DNA of 64,000 bases from an uncultured Streptomyces sp. Lineage in GTDB: Bacteria; Actinomycetota; Actinomycetes; Streptomycetales; Streptomycetaceae. Both the position numbers and the translations under genes were made by a program. Position 1 is the stretch's first letter. Each line of letters begins with the position of its first letter. Where the stretch lies: contig NZ_CANLBS010000029.1 in the NCBI RefSeq assembly GCF_947488945.1, positions 1-64,000 on the forward strand, read 5' to 3'. Under the pieces are notes generated by a model. It was not told where the DNA came from. It saw nothing but the letters and a program-made list of their open reading frames with translations, and did not search any database. This document shows positions 30,407-40,145 of the stretch, piece by piece.

Positions 30407-32977
30407 CTACTCCACCGTCACCGCCGTGCGCAGCGGCAGGTTCTCGCTGGAGGTGCCGACCGCCAGGCTGTACAGGCCGGGGACCACCGTCCGGCCGCGT
30501 TCGGTGTCCTGCCAGACGGTGAGCGTCTCGCGCTCCAGCGGGAGCGTGACGGTGCGTTCCTCGCCGGGGCCGAGGGCGACCTTGGCGAACGCCTTGAGTT
30601 CGGCGGCCGGCCGGCCCGCCGCCGCCGGGAAGCCGACGTAGAGCTGGACGACTTCGGAGCCGGTGCGCCGACCGGTGTTGCGGACCCGCACCCGGGCCCG
30701 GAACCCGTCCCCGGCCCGGTCGGCGCGGAGCCCGGAGAGCGCGAAGGTGGTGTACGAGAGCCCGTGCCCGAAGGGGAACAGGGGTTGTTCGCCGCTGCTG
30801 CGGTACCAGCGGTAGCCGACGGCGAGTTCCTCTTCGTAGTAGACCTGTCCGCCGTCGCCCGGGTAGGCGGCGGGGGTCTTGGCGGGGCCCTGCCGGTCCG
30901 TGGCGGGGAACGTCTCGGGGAGCCGGCCGCCGGGTTCCTCGTCGCCGAAGAGCACCCGGGCGAGGGCGTTGCCCTGTTCCTGGCCCGCGTACCAGAGGGA
31001 GAGCACCGCGTCGACCCGGTCCAGCCAGGGCATCAGCACCGCGCCGGAGGTGGTGAGCACCACGACGGTACGGGGGTTGGCGGCGGCGACGGCGGTGATC
31101 AGCTCGTCCTGGTCGGCGGGCAGGGCGAGGCTGGAGCGGTCCATGCTCTCGCTGGTGAGGTCGGAGACCACCACGACGGCCACCGACGCCTTCGCGGCGA
31201 CGGCCGCCGCCTCGGCGATGAGCCGGTCGTAATGCGGCTGGTGGCCGAGGTGGAGTCCGAAGTCCTTGCCGAAGAAGGAGCCACCGGGGTTGCGGTAGGT
31301 CAGCTCGAACTCGTGCGCTCCGGCGCCGAGTTCGACGAAGCCGTTCTGCACGACCTCCGCACCGGTGCGGTAGGCGAGGACCTGCCGGCCGTCGACGGTG
31401 AGGGTGGTGGCGCCGCTGGCGGTGAGCGAGAAGCGGTGGCGGCCGGCGGAGCGGACGGTGAGGACGCCGGTGTAGCGGGCGGACCAGCCGTCGGTCTCGC
31501 CCGCGACCAGCCCCGGTTTGGTGGACCAGTCGGGCCGGGGGACGGTCTCGGTGCCCAGGGCGGGGCCGGTCAGGTCGCGCGAGGCGTAGTACGTCACCGT
31601 CAGGCCGGGTCCGAAGTCCGCGGCGGGGACGGGCGGCAGCGGGCCGATCCCCTGCGTACCCGGCGCGTAGGTCACGGCGGTCCGGCCGCCCGCGCGGGCG
31701 GTGATGCCGGCCAGCGCGGTCACGACGGGGCCGTGCGCGGTGACGACGCCGGAGCCGCCGCCGCTCGTCTGCGCGCCGGCGTCGGCGGCGTGACCGATGA
31801 CGGCGACCGACTCGGGTGCGCCGAACGGCAGCAGCCCGCCGTCGTTCTTCAGCAGCACGCTGCCCCGGACGGCGACGGTCCGGGCGAGCGCCTTGTGGGC
31901 GTCGGTGCTGACCACGGCCTCGACGACGTCCGCCGGGTCGGCCAGCCGGTGGTCGAAGAGGCCGACCCGGTACATGGCGGTGAGGACGTGCACGGCCATG
32001 GAGTCGACCGTCGTGAGCGGGACCCGTCCGTCCTCGACCGCCGCCTTGAGCCGGGCGCCGAGGTGGACGGCGCCGGGCATCTCCATGTCGGAGCCGGCCA
32101 GCGCGGTCCGCACGGTGCTGTGGGTGCCGCCCCAGTCGGACATGACCATGCCGTCGAAGCCCCAGGCGTCCCGCAGCACCTCCTGGACGAGGACACGGTT
32201 CTCCTGCGCGTACACCCCGTTGACCTTGTTGTACGCGGTCATGACGGCGGCGGCGCCGCCCCGCTGGACGGCGGCCCGGAAACCGGGGAGGTAGAGGTCC
32301 TCCAGGGCCCGGCGGGAGACCACCACGTCGATGCGGCCGCGCTCGGTCTCCTGGTTGTTGACCGCGAAGTGCTTCACCGTGGCGACGACGTGGTTGCGCT
32401 GGATGCCCTGCACCACCGGGACGATCAACTCGGCGTTGAGAAAGGGGTCTTCGGTGAAGGTCTCGAAGGAGCGCCCCCACTGCGGGACCCGCACGATGTT
32501 GACGCAGGGGGCGAGTGCCACATTGTGGCCCTTGCCCGCCTGCTCCGCCCCGTACGCCTCCCCGAAGGCGTCCGCGGTGGCGGTGTCCCAGGTGGCGGCG
32601 AGCGCCTTGGAGCCGGGCCACTGGGTGACCCCGGTGGAGCGGTTGCCGACGCCGCCGGGGCCGTCGCCGAGGTAGAGGGCGGGGATGGAACGGGCCTCGT
32701 TGGCGGGGACGGCTCCGGCGTAGCCGGTGGTGTTTCCGGTGCTGCCGACGCCGTGCAGCAGGGCGATCTTCTCGTCCAGGGTCAGCGTGGCCACCATCCG
32801 CCGCGCCTTGGCCACCGCCTGTGCGGAGCCGGGTGGTGCGACGGCGCGGACGGCGGCCTGCCGGTTGCGCGGGACCCCGGCGGGGGCGCCCGCCGCGGCC
32901 GGTGCGGCGGCGGTGGCGGTGGCGCCCACCGCGACCGCGCCGGCCAGCTTGAGGAAGGATCTGCGGCGAACATCCAT
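30407..32977 (-). CDS. Tat-exported GH3 beta-glucosidase with PA14 domain
   Basis: The 856-aa protein opens with a twin-arginine signal (DVRRRSFLKLAGAVAVGAT, ending near AGAPA). It is followed by the GH3 N-terminal barrel with LGDGPGGV and the nucleophile Asp in MVMSDWGGTHS (near residue 280). A PA14 carbohydrate-binding insert (about 455-560: LTVTYYASRDLTGPALG) interrupts the GH3 C-terminal sandwich. A fibronectin-III-like domain ends the chain. This GH3-PA14 layout is known from beta-glucosidases acting on plant oligosaccharides and glycosides. Start 32977 was chosen for the RR motif. It could remove sugars from flavonoid glycosides outside the cell (inference). Confidence 0.87.
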   Translation of the reverse strand: MDVRRRSFLKLAGAVAVGATATAAAPAAAGAPAGVPRNRQAAVRAVAPPGSAQAVAKARRMVATLTLDEKIALLHGVGSTGNTTGYAGAVPANEARSIPALYLGDGPGGVGNRSTGVTQWPGSKALAATWDTATADAFGEAYGAEQAGKGHNVALAPCVNIVRVPQWGRSFETFTEDPFLNAELIVPVVQGIQRNHVVATVKHFAVNNQETERGRIDVVVSRRALEDLYLPGFRAAVQRGGAAAVMTAYNKVNGVYAQENRVLVQEVLRDAWGFDGMVMSDWGGTHSTVRTALAGSDMEMPGAVHLGARLKAAVEDGRVPLTTVDSMAVHVLTAMYRVGLFDHRLADPADVVEAVVSTDAHKALARTVAVRGSVLLKNDGGLLPFGAPESVAVIGHAADAGAQTSGGGSGVVTAHGPVVTALAGITARAGGRTAVTYAPGTQGIGPLPPVPAADFGPGLTVTYYASRDLTGPALGTETVPRPDWSTKPGLVAGETDGWSARYTGVLTVRSAGRHRFSLTASGATTLTVDGRQVLAYRTGAEVVQNGFVELGAGAHEFELTYRNPGGSFFGKDFGLHLGHQPHYDRLIAEAAAVAAKASVAVVVVSDLTSESMDRSSLALPADQDELITAVAAANPRTVVVLTTSGAVLMPWLDRVDAVLSLWYAGQEQGNALARVLFGDEEPGGRLPETFPATDRQGPAKTPAAYPGDGGQVYYEEELAVGYRWYRSSGEQPLFPFGHGLSYTTFALSGLRADRAGDGFRARVRVRNTGRRTGSEVVQLYVGFPAAAGRPAAELKAFAKVALGPGEERTVTLPLERETLTVWQDTERGRTVVPGLYSLAVGTSSENLPLRTAVTVE

Positions 32978-33294
32978 GAGGGGCCCCTCGGCGTCGGAAC
33001 TCCGGCGGCGGACGCACGGGGGCGGCCCCCCGCGGTGTCCGACCCGCGGTCGGATGCGCAACGTAACCGGCGCCGGGCGGTGCGCGGCGGCAGGCGCGGG
33101 GTGAACGGCCGCGTGTCCCTGATGGTTCGTCAGTCACCCTGCCTGTGGCGGGTCATGGCCGGCCGGACGGGCCCGGCGGGACGCGCCGCGGGCCGCCGCC
33201 GGACGGTCCACCCGAACGGCCGCCCGGCATCCGCGCGACGCCGGGGCCCCGCGGCGCGGGTCGCGTGACGCCGGGCCCCGTTCGCGCCGTGCCG

Positions 33295-36200
33295 TCAGTC
33301 GGTGACCGGGTCCGTGCCGAGCCGGATGTTGTCCAGGGCCCAGAACCAGTTGTTGCCGGCGTCGAACATGCGGAACTCCAGGCGTACCGAGGTCGCGCCC
33401 GCCGGGACGGCGAGGTCGCGGGTGATCAGGGCGTTCTCGGCGTCCTTGCCGGCGTTGTCGTTGCCGGTGGCGTCGGCACTGTAGTACAGCAGGCGGGTCT
33501 GCTCGCCGGTGTCGAAGACGGCGGTGACCGCGGCCTTCTGGGGCGCCTCCTGGCGGTAGTGGGAGTGGAAGCCGAGGTACAGGCGACCGGTGCCGGCGGG
33601 GAGGGCGACGGTCGGGGAGACCAGCGTCGAGTCGTACTTCCCCTTGGAGGCCGCGGAGCCCGTGTCGTCCCAGTCGTCGGGGTCGGCGACGGCGACGATG
33701 CCGAGGGCGCGGCCGAACGCGGCGCGGTCCTGGCCGCCGACGGCGAAGCGGCGTTTCGTCATGAAGCTCCAGCCCTGGAGTTCGGGGGTGCCCTGCGGCA
33801 TGGTCGCCGCGTTCACCACCTGCCAGCCGTCGGGGGCCTGCGCGGTCCAGCCGAGGACCCCGGCGGAAGCGGTGAGCTTGCCGGTGAGGGACTCGAAGTT
33901 CTCGCCGATCAGGTGGCCGGCCATGACGGGCGCGGTGCCGGCGGAGACCTCGCCGTCGGCGAACGCGAGCCGGTCGCCGGCCCGGCCGCGCGCGGTGACC
34001 AGCAGGCGGTGCTGCCGGCCGGCCGCGCCCTCGGGCACCTCCAGGCGGTAGACGGCGGTGGCGGTGGCTCCGGCGGCCAGGCGCGTCGGCGGGGCGGTGG
34101 CGGTGCGCACCGTCCAGCCGGCCGGGGCGACGAACTCCGCTTCCAGACCGCGGACCTCGTCCGTGGCCGCGAAGGTGACGGTGACGTCCTGGGCGCTGCC
34201 GGGGACGAGGACGGACTCGTCGATGGTGACGGAGGCGGCCGGCACCTTCACGGTGACGGACAGCGGGTCGGCGAGGCCCATCGCCGGGTCGGTGACGCCC
34301 TGGCCGTCCGCCGGCAGCCGGCCGGCGGCACGGCGCACGAACCGCAGGTCGTCCTGGAGCGTGACGGCGACGTCGTACCAGTGCTCGCGGGCCACCTCGG
34401 TCTTGATCTTCTCGGTGTGGCCGGCCTTGACGCGGACCTCGCGGACGCCGCCGCCGTAGGCGAGGTCGCCGACGAGGAAGGTGTGCGAGTGGCGGCGGTC
34501 GCGGTTGATCAGGTCGATCTGCAGGCGGCGGCCGTCGGGGGCCCCGGAGACGGCCGCGTCGCAGACGTCGGCGGCGGTGCCGCGGTAGGTCCGGAGGTAG
34601 CCGTTGGGGCCGTGCACCCGCAGGTCGTAGCCGTCGTCGCCGAACTCCTCGACGGCGGTCAGGCTGTGGCCCGCGCCGACCGTCCAGTGGCGGGGAGCCG
34701 TACCGGGCTCGGGGTACGAGGCGAAGACGGCTCCCACGGCGCCCTCGTTGCGCAGGGTGAGCTCCAGCCGCCCCTCGCGCAGCACGTGGGCGACCCGCAG
34801 GTCGTACGGGTCCGGGCGGGTGGTGCGGGTGCCGCGCTTCTGGACCGGGAAGACCTGGGGCACGGGCACCGTGGGGGCGGGGAGCTTGCCGGTATCGGTG
34901 ACCTTCCGGCGGTTGCCGCTGGTGTCGGGCAGGTCGGGCCATCTCGGTTCGTCGCCCGAGAAGTCGAAGACCGACGTCAGGTCGCCGGTGACCGCCCGGC
35001 GCCAGGGGCTGATGTTGGTCTCGGCGACGCCGAAGCGCCGCTCCAGCAGTTTGATGACCGAGGTGTGGTCGTAGACGGTGGAGTCGACGACGCCGCCGCG
35101 GGTCCACGGCGAGACGATGGTCATGGGCACCCGCAGGCCGAGCCCGAGGTTGTAGGGGCCGCCGGTCCGCGTCTCGCCCTCGGGCAGGGTGTCCGACCAA
35201 CTCAGCGTGGAGTCGGCGTTCTTGACGCGGTACTTGCCGTCCTGCGAGACGACCCGGTAGTAGGTGCTGGTGCCCTTGGCGACGCGGACCACGACCTCGC
35301 CGTCGACGGGGACGGTGGAGGCGCCGGCCCGGTCGCTGAGCGGAGGCACGGGCGGCTGCACGTGGTCGAAGAAGCCGCCGTGCTCGTCGTAGTTGAGGAT
35401 GAAAGCGGTCTTGGCCCACACGTCGGGGTTGTCGGCGAGCGCGGCGAGCAGCCGGGCGGAGAGGTGCTCGCCGTTCGGCGGCGCGTAGCTGGCGTGCTCG
35501 GAGAGCGCGGCGGGGGCGACGATCCAGGAGACCTGGGGCAGCGTGTCGCCCGCCACGTCGGCGGCGAAGGCGGCGACCAGCGCGTCGCCCATGGCGAACG
35601 GATCGCCGGACTGGGACGCGGACCCGACCCGGCCGAGGCCGCGGTCGTGGAGGGGCTCGCCGGCCTCGGACTGCTTGAAGGCGGTGAACCAGGCGAGGGC
35701 GTTGTCGTCGAAGTTGTCCTGCGCCTGGTAGGTCTTCCAGGTGACGCCGGCGTCCTGGAGCCGCTCGGCGTAGGTCTTCCACTCGTAACCGGCGGCCGGT
35801 TCGGAGTTGTCCACGACCGCGAGGTCGCGCACCGTGCCGCCGCTGGTGCCGGTCATGAAGTGTTCGCGGTTGGGGTTGGTGCTGGTCTCCATCGACGCGT
35901 GGTAGTTGTCGCAGACCGTGAAGGTGGAGGCGAGCGCGTGGTAGAACGGCATGTCTTCGGGGGCGTAATAGCCGTGTCCCAGCCAGCCGTTGGAGCGCTT
36001 GGAGACATAGCCGTCGGCGATCCCGCCGTTTCTGGCGTTCATCGACTCGCCGAAGCCGAAGCCGGCCGCGCCCTGCTGGTAGGCGCTGGTGTGGGCGGCG
36101 TTCATGGCGTACGGGGCCAGCCAGCCCTCGGCCCGGCCGGCGTCGGGCTGGCAGAAGACCGGCATGCCGTTGGCGCCGCGCACGGCGGTGCGGTCGCCGA

Positions 36201-36459
36201 AGCCCCGGACGCCTTCCACGGTGCCGTAATAGTGGTCGAAGGAACGATTCTCCTGCATGAAGACGACGATGTGTTCGACGTCTTCGAGCTTCCCCTTCCT
36301 GGCGGGGGCTGCCAGCGCCTGCCGCAGGCTCAGCGGCAGGGCGCCCAGCACCCCGGCGGCCACCGCGCCGCCGAGCAGGGTGCGCCGGCTCACGGCCCGC
36401 GGGGATCGTCCGGCTTCGGCGCCCGGGGACCCGGCCGCGCCGGTTTCGTTCTCGTTCAT
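33295..36459 (-). CDS. Tat-exported phosphocholine-specific phospholipase C with extended C-terminus
   Basis: The 1054-aa protein has a twin-arginine signal (SRRTLLGGAVAAGVLGALPL, residues about 23-45). The acid phosphatase/PLC catalytic domain has ENRSFDHYYGTVEGVRGFGDR, NPNREHFMTGTSGG and DEHGGFFDHVQPP, whose Asp/His residues bind metal. Typical PLC C-terminal domains follow (about 560-690). Ordinary Streptomyces enzymes stop near 690 residues. Here about 350 more follow, including a NEW3-like beta domain and a final jelly-roll of anchor/MAM type ending FDAGNNWFWALDNIRLG. It cleaves phosphatidylcholine or sphingomyelin. ATG 36459 is preferred; ATG 36480 is in frame. Confidence 0.85.
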   Translation of the reverse strand: MNENETGAAGSPGAEAGRSPRAVSRRTLLGGAVAAGVLGALPLSLRQALAAPARKGKLEDVEHIVVFMQENRSFDHYYGTVEGVRGFGDRTAVRGANGMPVFCQPDAGRAEGWLAPYAMNAAHTSAYQQGAAGFGFGESMNARNGGIADGYVSKRSNGWLGHGYYAPEDMPFYHALASTFTVCDNYHASMETSTNPNREHFMTGTSGGTVRDLAVVDNSEPAAGYEWKTYAERLQDAGVTWKTYQAQDNFDDNALAWFTAFKQSEAGEPLHDRGLGRVGSASQSGDPFAMGDALVAAFAADVAGDTLPQVSWIVAPAALSEHASYAPPNGEHLSARLLAALADNPDVWAKTAFILNYDEHGGFFDHVQPPVPPLSDRAGASTVPVDGEVVVRVAKGTSTYYRVVSQDGKYRVKNADSTLSWSDTLPEGETRTGGPYNLGLGLRVPMTIVSPWTRGGVVDSTVYDHTSVIKLLERRFGVAETNISPWRRAVTGDLTSVFDFSGDEPRWPDLPDTSGNRRKVTDTGKLPAPTVPVPQVFPVQKRGTRTTRPDPYDLRVAHVLREGRLELTLRNEGAVGAVFASYPEPGTAPRHWTVGAGHSLTAVEEFGDDGYDLRVHGPNGYLRTYRGTAADVCDAAVSGAPDGRRLQIDLINRDRRHSHTFLVGDLAYGGGVREVRVKAGHTEKIKTEVAREHWYDVAVTLQDDLRFVRRAAGRLPADGQGVTDPAMGLADPLSVTVKVPAASVTIDESVLVPGSAQDVTVTFAATDEVRGLEAEFVAPAGWTVRTATAPPTRLAAGATATAVYRLEVPEGAAGRQHRLLVTARGRAGDRLAFADGEVSAGTAPVMAGHLIGENFESLTGKLTASAGVLGWTAQAPDGWQVVNAATMPQGTPELQGWSFMTKRRFAVGGQDRAAFGRALGIVAVADPDDWDDTGSAASKGKYDSTLVSPTVALPAGTGRLYLGFHSHYRQEAPQKAAVTAVFDTGEQTRLLYYSADATGNDNAGKDAENALITRDLAVPAGATSVRLEFRMFDAGNNWFWALDNIRLGTDPVTD

Positions 36460-36763
36460 GAACGGTTCTCTCACTCGCATCGGGGGGACTCATGTCGGCA
36501 CCAGGCGCGTGGGGGCGTTCGGAGAGATCTCACCGGACGGCACTGTGGTCCAGACCCGTTATTTTTACGTGACAAGTATGGCCGGAACGCGTGCGCCATG
36601 TGAAGAGCCGATGACGCACGCGCATGAACGGGCAAAGAGCCCCGACACGTCCGGACGGCCGCTCCCGCTCGGCCCGTGACGCGCGGAACGCCGGTCCTCG
36701 CACAGGCCGGTTCGGGCCCGCGCGGTCCGGCGCTCCGCGCGTCGCACGCACTGCGCGGCGGCG
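36460..36763. other. Spacer upstream of phospholipase C gene
   Basis: No gene is supported. An AT-rich patch at 36560-36580 (GTTATTTTTACGTGACAAG) probably marks the minus-strand promoter for the phospholipase gene. I saw no PHO-box repeats, although this enzyme family is often phosphate-regulated. Confidence 0.4.
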
Positions 36764-38431
36764 TCAGCGCGCGGCGGCCTCGTGCACGATCTCCCCCGCC
36801 ACCACGACGGTCTCGGCGACCGTGCCGGGGATGTCCTGCGCGGGGACGGCCAGGATGTCGCGGGAGAGCACCACGAAGTCGGCCGCCTTGCCCACGGTCA
36901 GCGATCCGCGCTCGCGCTCCAGGAAGTTGGCGTACGCGGAACCCATCGTGTAGCCGTACACCGCCGCCTCCACGTCGACGGTCTCCTCCTCCCTCCAGAC
37001 GGTGCCGCCGTCCAGCGAACGACGGGTGACGGCGGTGTAGATGCCGATCATGGGGTCCATCTCGGCGACGTTCCAGTCGCTGGAGAAGGCCAGCACCGCG
37101 CCCGCCCGGGCCAGGCTGCGCATGGGCCACGCCTTGTGCCAGCGCTCGTCGCCGATGTTGCGCGCCCAGTCCTGGCCGGGGCCGGCGATCTCGGGGGCGC
37201 AGTGCCGCGGCTGCATGCAGGCGACCACGCCGAGTTCGGCGAACCGGGGCACGTCCTGCGGGTCGCAGCACTCGACGTGCACGATCTGGTGGCGCGCGTC
37301 GCGCGGGCCGTTGACGCGGGAGGCGTGCTCGACGGCGTCCAGTACGGTGCGGATGCCCCGGTCGCCGGTGGCGTGCACGAAGCACTGGAAGCCGCGGGCG
37401 TCGAGCTCGGCGAGCAACTCGGAGAACTCCTGCGGCGGGTAGAAGGTGTCGCCGCGGTGGCTGCCGCAGCCGGTGTAGGGCTCCAGCAGGGCGGCGGTGC
37501 GGGGCTCCACCACGTCGTCGATGTAGAGCTTCAGCGGACCGACGCTGAACCGGTCGTCGTCGAACTCCCGTGCCGCCTCGGCGAACCGGTCGAGCTCGGC
37601 CCCGGTGGTGCCGCGCGGGTGGAAGAGCGCCGCCACCACGCGGGAGCGCATCCGTCCCTCGTCGCGGGCGCGCTCGTAGAGGGCGAGGTCGTCCAGGGAG
37701 TTCTGCGGTTCGACCACGGTGGTGATGCCGAAACCGATCGCGTCGTCCAGCGACCGGACGAGCCGGCCGTACTGGCGCTCGGGCGAGGCCCACGGCACCC
37801 CGTGGTCGCGGAGCGCCCGGTGGCCGTCGCGGGACAGGCCGCGCACCGCGAAGTCGGTGACGAAGCCGGTGGGCAGACCGGTCTCCGGGTCGGTCCTGGC
37901 GATGCCGAACGGGAGCTCGGTGCGGTCGGCGGTGATGCCCAGCCGTTGCAGCGCGGCGGTGTTGAGCCAGGCGGTGTGCACGTCGTAGCTGAGCACGATC
38001 GCGGGGGTGTCCCCGGTGACCGGGTCGAGGTCGGCGGCGCACGGCATCCGGCCACCGGGGACGGCGCTGTAGTCGAACGCCTCGGCCTCGATCCACTCGG
38101 CGTCCGGGTGGGCGTTGAGCCAGTCGCCGATGCGGCGCAGCACCTCGTCGAGGTCGCCGGCGCCGGCGAGCTGTACGCAGGCGTCGTCGGAGCCGAGGCG
38201 CACGTGGTTGTGGGCGTCGACGAAGCCGGGCAGCACCAGCCGTCCCGCCGCGTCCACCACCCGCGTCCCCGGTCCGGCCCAGGCGTCCGCCGCCGCGTCG
38301 TCGCCGAGCCAGACGATCCGCCCGTCGGCGACGGCCATGGCCTCGGCGGACGGCAGCGCCGGATCGACGGTGTGGATACGGGCGTTGCGGACCAGCAGAT
38401 CGGCGGCGCGGAGGTGCGGGGTGCTGTTCAT
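36764..38431 (-). CDS. YtcJ-like amidohydrolase (Amidohydro_3)
   Basis: The 555-aa metal-dependent hydrolase has RLVLPGFVDAHNHVRLG near residue 75, FQCFVHATGDRGIRTVLDA, HQIVHVECCDP and the terminal LTVGKAADFVVLSRD. These are the features of the YtcJ/NfdA group, which includes N-substituted formamide deformylases. The substrate is not known. It lies 62 bp downstream of an NCS1 permease gene on the same strand, so the pair probably imports and hydrolyses a cyclic or N-acyl nitrogen compound under TetR control. The normal start is ATG 38431. Confidence 0.84.
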   Translation of the reverse strand: MNSTPHLRAADLLVRNARIHTVDPALPSAEAMAVADGRIVWLGDDAAADAWAGPGTRVVDAAGRLVLPGFVDAHNHVRLGSDDACVQLAGAGDLDEVLRRIGDWLNAHPDAEWIEAEAFDYSAVPGGRMPCAADLDPVTGDTPAIVLSYDVHTAWLNTAALQRLGITADRTELPFGIARTDPETGLPTGFVTDFAVRGLSRDGHRALRDHGVPWASPERQYGRLVRSLDDAIGFGITTVVEPQNSLDDLALYERARDEGRMRSRVVAALFHPRGTTGAELDRFAEAAREFDDDRFSVGPLKLYIDDVVEPRTAALLEPYTGCGSHRGDTFYPPQEFSELLAELDARGFQCFVHATGDRGIRTVLDAVEHASRVNGPRDARHQIVHVECCDPQDVPRFAELGVVACMQPRHCAPEIAGPGQDWARNIGDERWHKAWPMRSLARAGAVLAFSSDWNVAEMDPMIGIYTAVTRRSLDGGTVWREEETVDVEAAVYGYTMGSAYANFLERERGSLTVGKAADFVVLSRDILAVPAQDIPGTVAETVVVAGEIVHEAAAR

Positions 38432-38493
38432 GCGCGTGTTCCTTGTTCGCGGGGGGTGCGGGGTTCGCGGGGGTGCCGGCGGGGCGGGCCGGC

Positions 38494-39906
38494 TCAGACG
38501 GCGGGGCGGACGTCCCGGCGGCCGAGCAGCCGGTAGACGGCGGCGGCGACGAGTGCTCCGGCGGCGCTCAGGTCCAGGCCGCCGAGCGGGGCGACCAGCG
38601 GACCGGTCCACAGGGTGCTGTCGCAGGTGAGGGCGGCGAAGACCATGCCGGCCAGCAGCGCGACGACACCGGCCGGGTGGAATCCGGCCCGGTACCAGTA
38701 GGAGCCGGAGCCGCTGACGTGCAGCGCGGGGGCGTCGTACTGGCAGCGGCGCATCACCATGTCGGTGAGGAAGACGCCGGCCCAGGGGGCGAAGACGATG
38801 ACGAGGAGGGAGAGGAAGGAGAGCAGCGACTCGGTGAAGTCGACCAGGAAGAGCGCGGCGAGCGAGCCGACCGCCGTGACGGCCGCGCTGATCACGATGG
38901 CCTTGGAGCGGCCCCACGGGATGCCGAGCACCTGGAGGTTGAGGCTGGAGGAGTACAGCGTGATGATCGAGTTGGTGACCGAGCCGCCGAGCACCAGGGC
39001 GAGGAAGAGCGGCTGGAACCAGGACGGCAGCAGGTCCTGCGTGCCGGCGACGGCGTCGGTCAGGTCGGCCTGGGTGGCGGCTGCGGCGCCGGCGACACCG
39101 AGGGCGACGGACGAGACGAATCCGCCGAGCGCGCCGTTGAGGGTCAGTGGGCCGAGCTTGGTGGTGCGGGGCAGGTAGCGGGTGTAGTCGGCGGGCATCG
39201 GCACGTAGCTGATCGGCCCGGCGAGCATCACGACGAAGGCGAAGGACCAGGCCGCGGCGTCGGCGTCGCCGCCGGCCGAGGTGTCGGTGCCGGGCAGCAG
39301 CAGGACCAGCAGGACCGCGAACCCGAGGGCGAGGACGTACGCCATCCAGCGCTCGGCCCACTGCACGGTGGCGTGGCCCCACAGCGCGACGGCGAAGGTG
39401 AGCACCAGGGTGACCGCCAGCGCGAAGACCTTGGCGCCCGCGCCGTCCCAGCCGAGCGAGGCGCAGCACGCTTGCAGGGCCAGCGCGCCGACCACGGTGT
39501 TGACGATGGTGTAGCCGATGCTGACGATCCAGTTCAGCAGCCCGGCGGGCCAGTTGCCGCGCGGTCCGAAGGCGGCGCGGGATATCACCAGCGTCGCGGT
39601 GCCGGTGCGTACGCCGCTGAAGCCCGCCGCGCTGATGGCGGCGAAGGTCAGGCCGCCGGCCACCACGGCGAGGACGGCCTGCCAGAACGACAGCCCGAAG
39701 GAGACCGCGAGGGCTCCGTTGATGACGTAGGTGAAGGTGAGGTTGGAGCCGAACCAGAGCCAGAACAGGTCCCGCGGACCTCCGTGCCGCTCCTCGTCGG
39801 GGATGGGGTCGATGCCGTGCTGCTCGACCTGGAACACCTCGTCGGCGTCGGACCCGCCGCGTCCGCCGGAAGGCGGCGCCTGGGTCACGGCCTCGTTCGT
39901 CGTCAT
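38494..39906 (-). CDS. NCS1-family nucleobase/hydantoin permease (cytosine permease type)
   Basis: The 470-aa membrane protein has about 12 helices and NCS1 signatures: DLFWLWFGSNLTFTYVINGAL, the LNWIVSIGYTIVNTVVGALAL segment, PADYTRYLP and SLNLQVLGIPWGRSKAI. It is the CodB/purine-cytosine branch of sodium- or proton-coupled importers. It is the first gene of the permease-amidohydrolase operon and divergent from a TetR regulator across a 37-bp palindrome. The imported compound is probably the amidohydrolase substrate. Confidence 0.87.
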   Translation of the reverse strand: MTTNEAVTQAPPSGGRGGSDADEVFQVEQHGIDPIPDEERHGGPRDLFWLWFGSNLTFTYVINGALAVSFGLSFWQAVLAVVAGGLTFAAISAAGFSGVRTGTATLVISRAAFGPRGNWPAGLLNWIVSIGYTIVNTVVGALALQACCASLGWDGAGAKVFALAVTLVLTFAVALWGHATVQWAERWMAYVLALGFAVLLVLLLPGTDTSAGGDADAAAWSFAFVVMLAGPISYVPMPADYTRYLPRTTKLGPLTLNGALGGFVSSVALGVAGAAAATQADLTDAVAGTQDLLPSWFQPLFLALVLGGSVTNSIITLYSSSLNLQVLGIPWGRSKAIVISAAVTAVGSLAALFLVDFTESLLSFLSLLVIVFAPWAGVFLTDMVMRRCQYDAPALHVSGSGSYWYRAGFHPAGVVALLAGMVFAALTCDSTLWTGPLVAPLGGLDLSAAGALVAAAVYRLLGRRDVRPAV

Positions 39907-39974
39907 GAGTGGACCGCCCCTGCTGGGTGGTGCCGTGGGTGCGGCCACGACAGCGATGATCTCGAATGAATGAT

Positions 39975-40011
39975 CTTGAATGCCGTTCAAATTTCTAGAA
40001 CGACATTCAAG
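39975..40011. promoter_or_regulatory. Large palindromic operator for the TetR/NCS1 pair
   Basis: Arms CTTGAATGCCGTTC and GAACGACATTCAAG pair at 13 of 14 positions around a 9-bp AT-rich centre that includes TTCTAG. It lies 69 bp from the permease ATG and 135 bp from the regulator GTG. It is a strong candidate for the TetR binding site. Confidence 0.75.
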
Positions 40012-40145
40012 ATGCGCCGTGACCCCCGGCACGGTCAAGGGTTTAACCTGAACTTCACGCGAGAACGGCCGGTCCGCCGGGGTGCGGCCGGGGCACGGGC
40101 CTCGGCGCGCCGCACGGGCACGGGCCGGACGAAGGGACGAGCGCG

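Noticed and set aside
30764..33268. Plus-strand open frame of about 830 codons opposite the GH3 gene
   Set aside because: Same antisense artefact. The residues are biased to Gly/Asp/Val with no family motif.
36440..36490. PHO box upstream of the phospholipase C gene
   Set aside because: GTTCATGAACGGTTC looks vaguely like a repeat but lacks the 11-bp GTTCACC-type direct repeats and overlaps the start codon.
33145..36603. Plus-strand open frame of more than 1100 codons opposite the phospholipase gene
   Set aside because: It is a shadow frame caused by high GC at third positions. The minus strand carries recognisable catalytic motifs and a Tat signal, while the plus frame has none.
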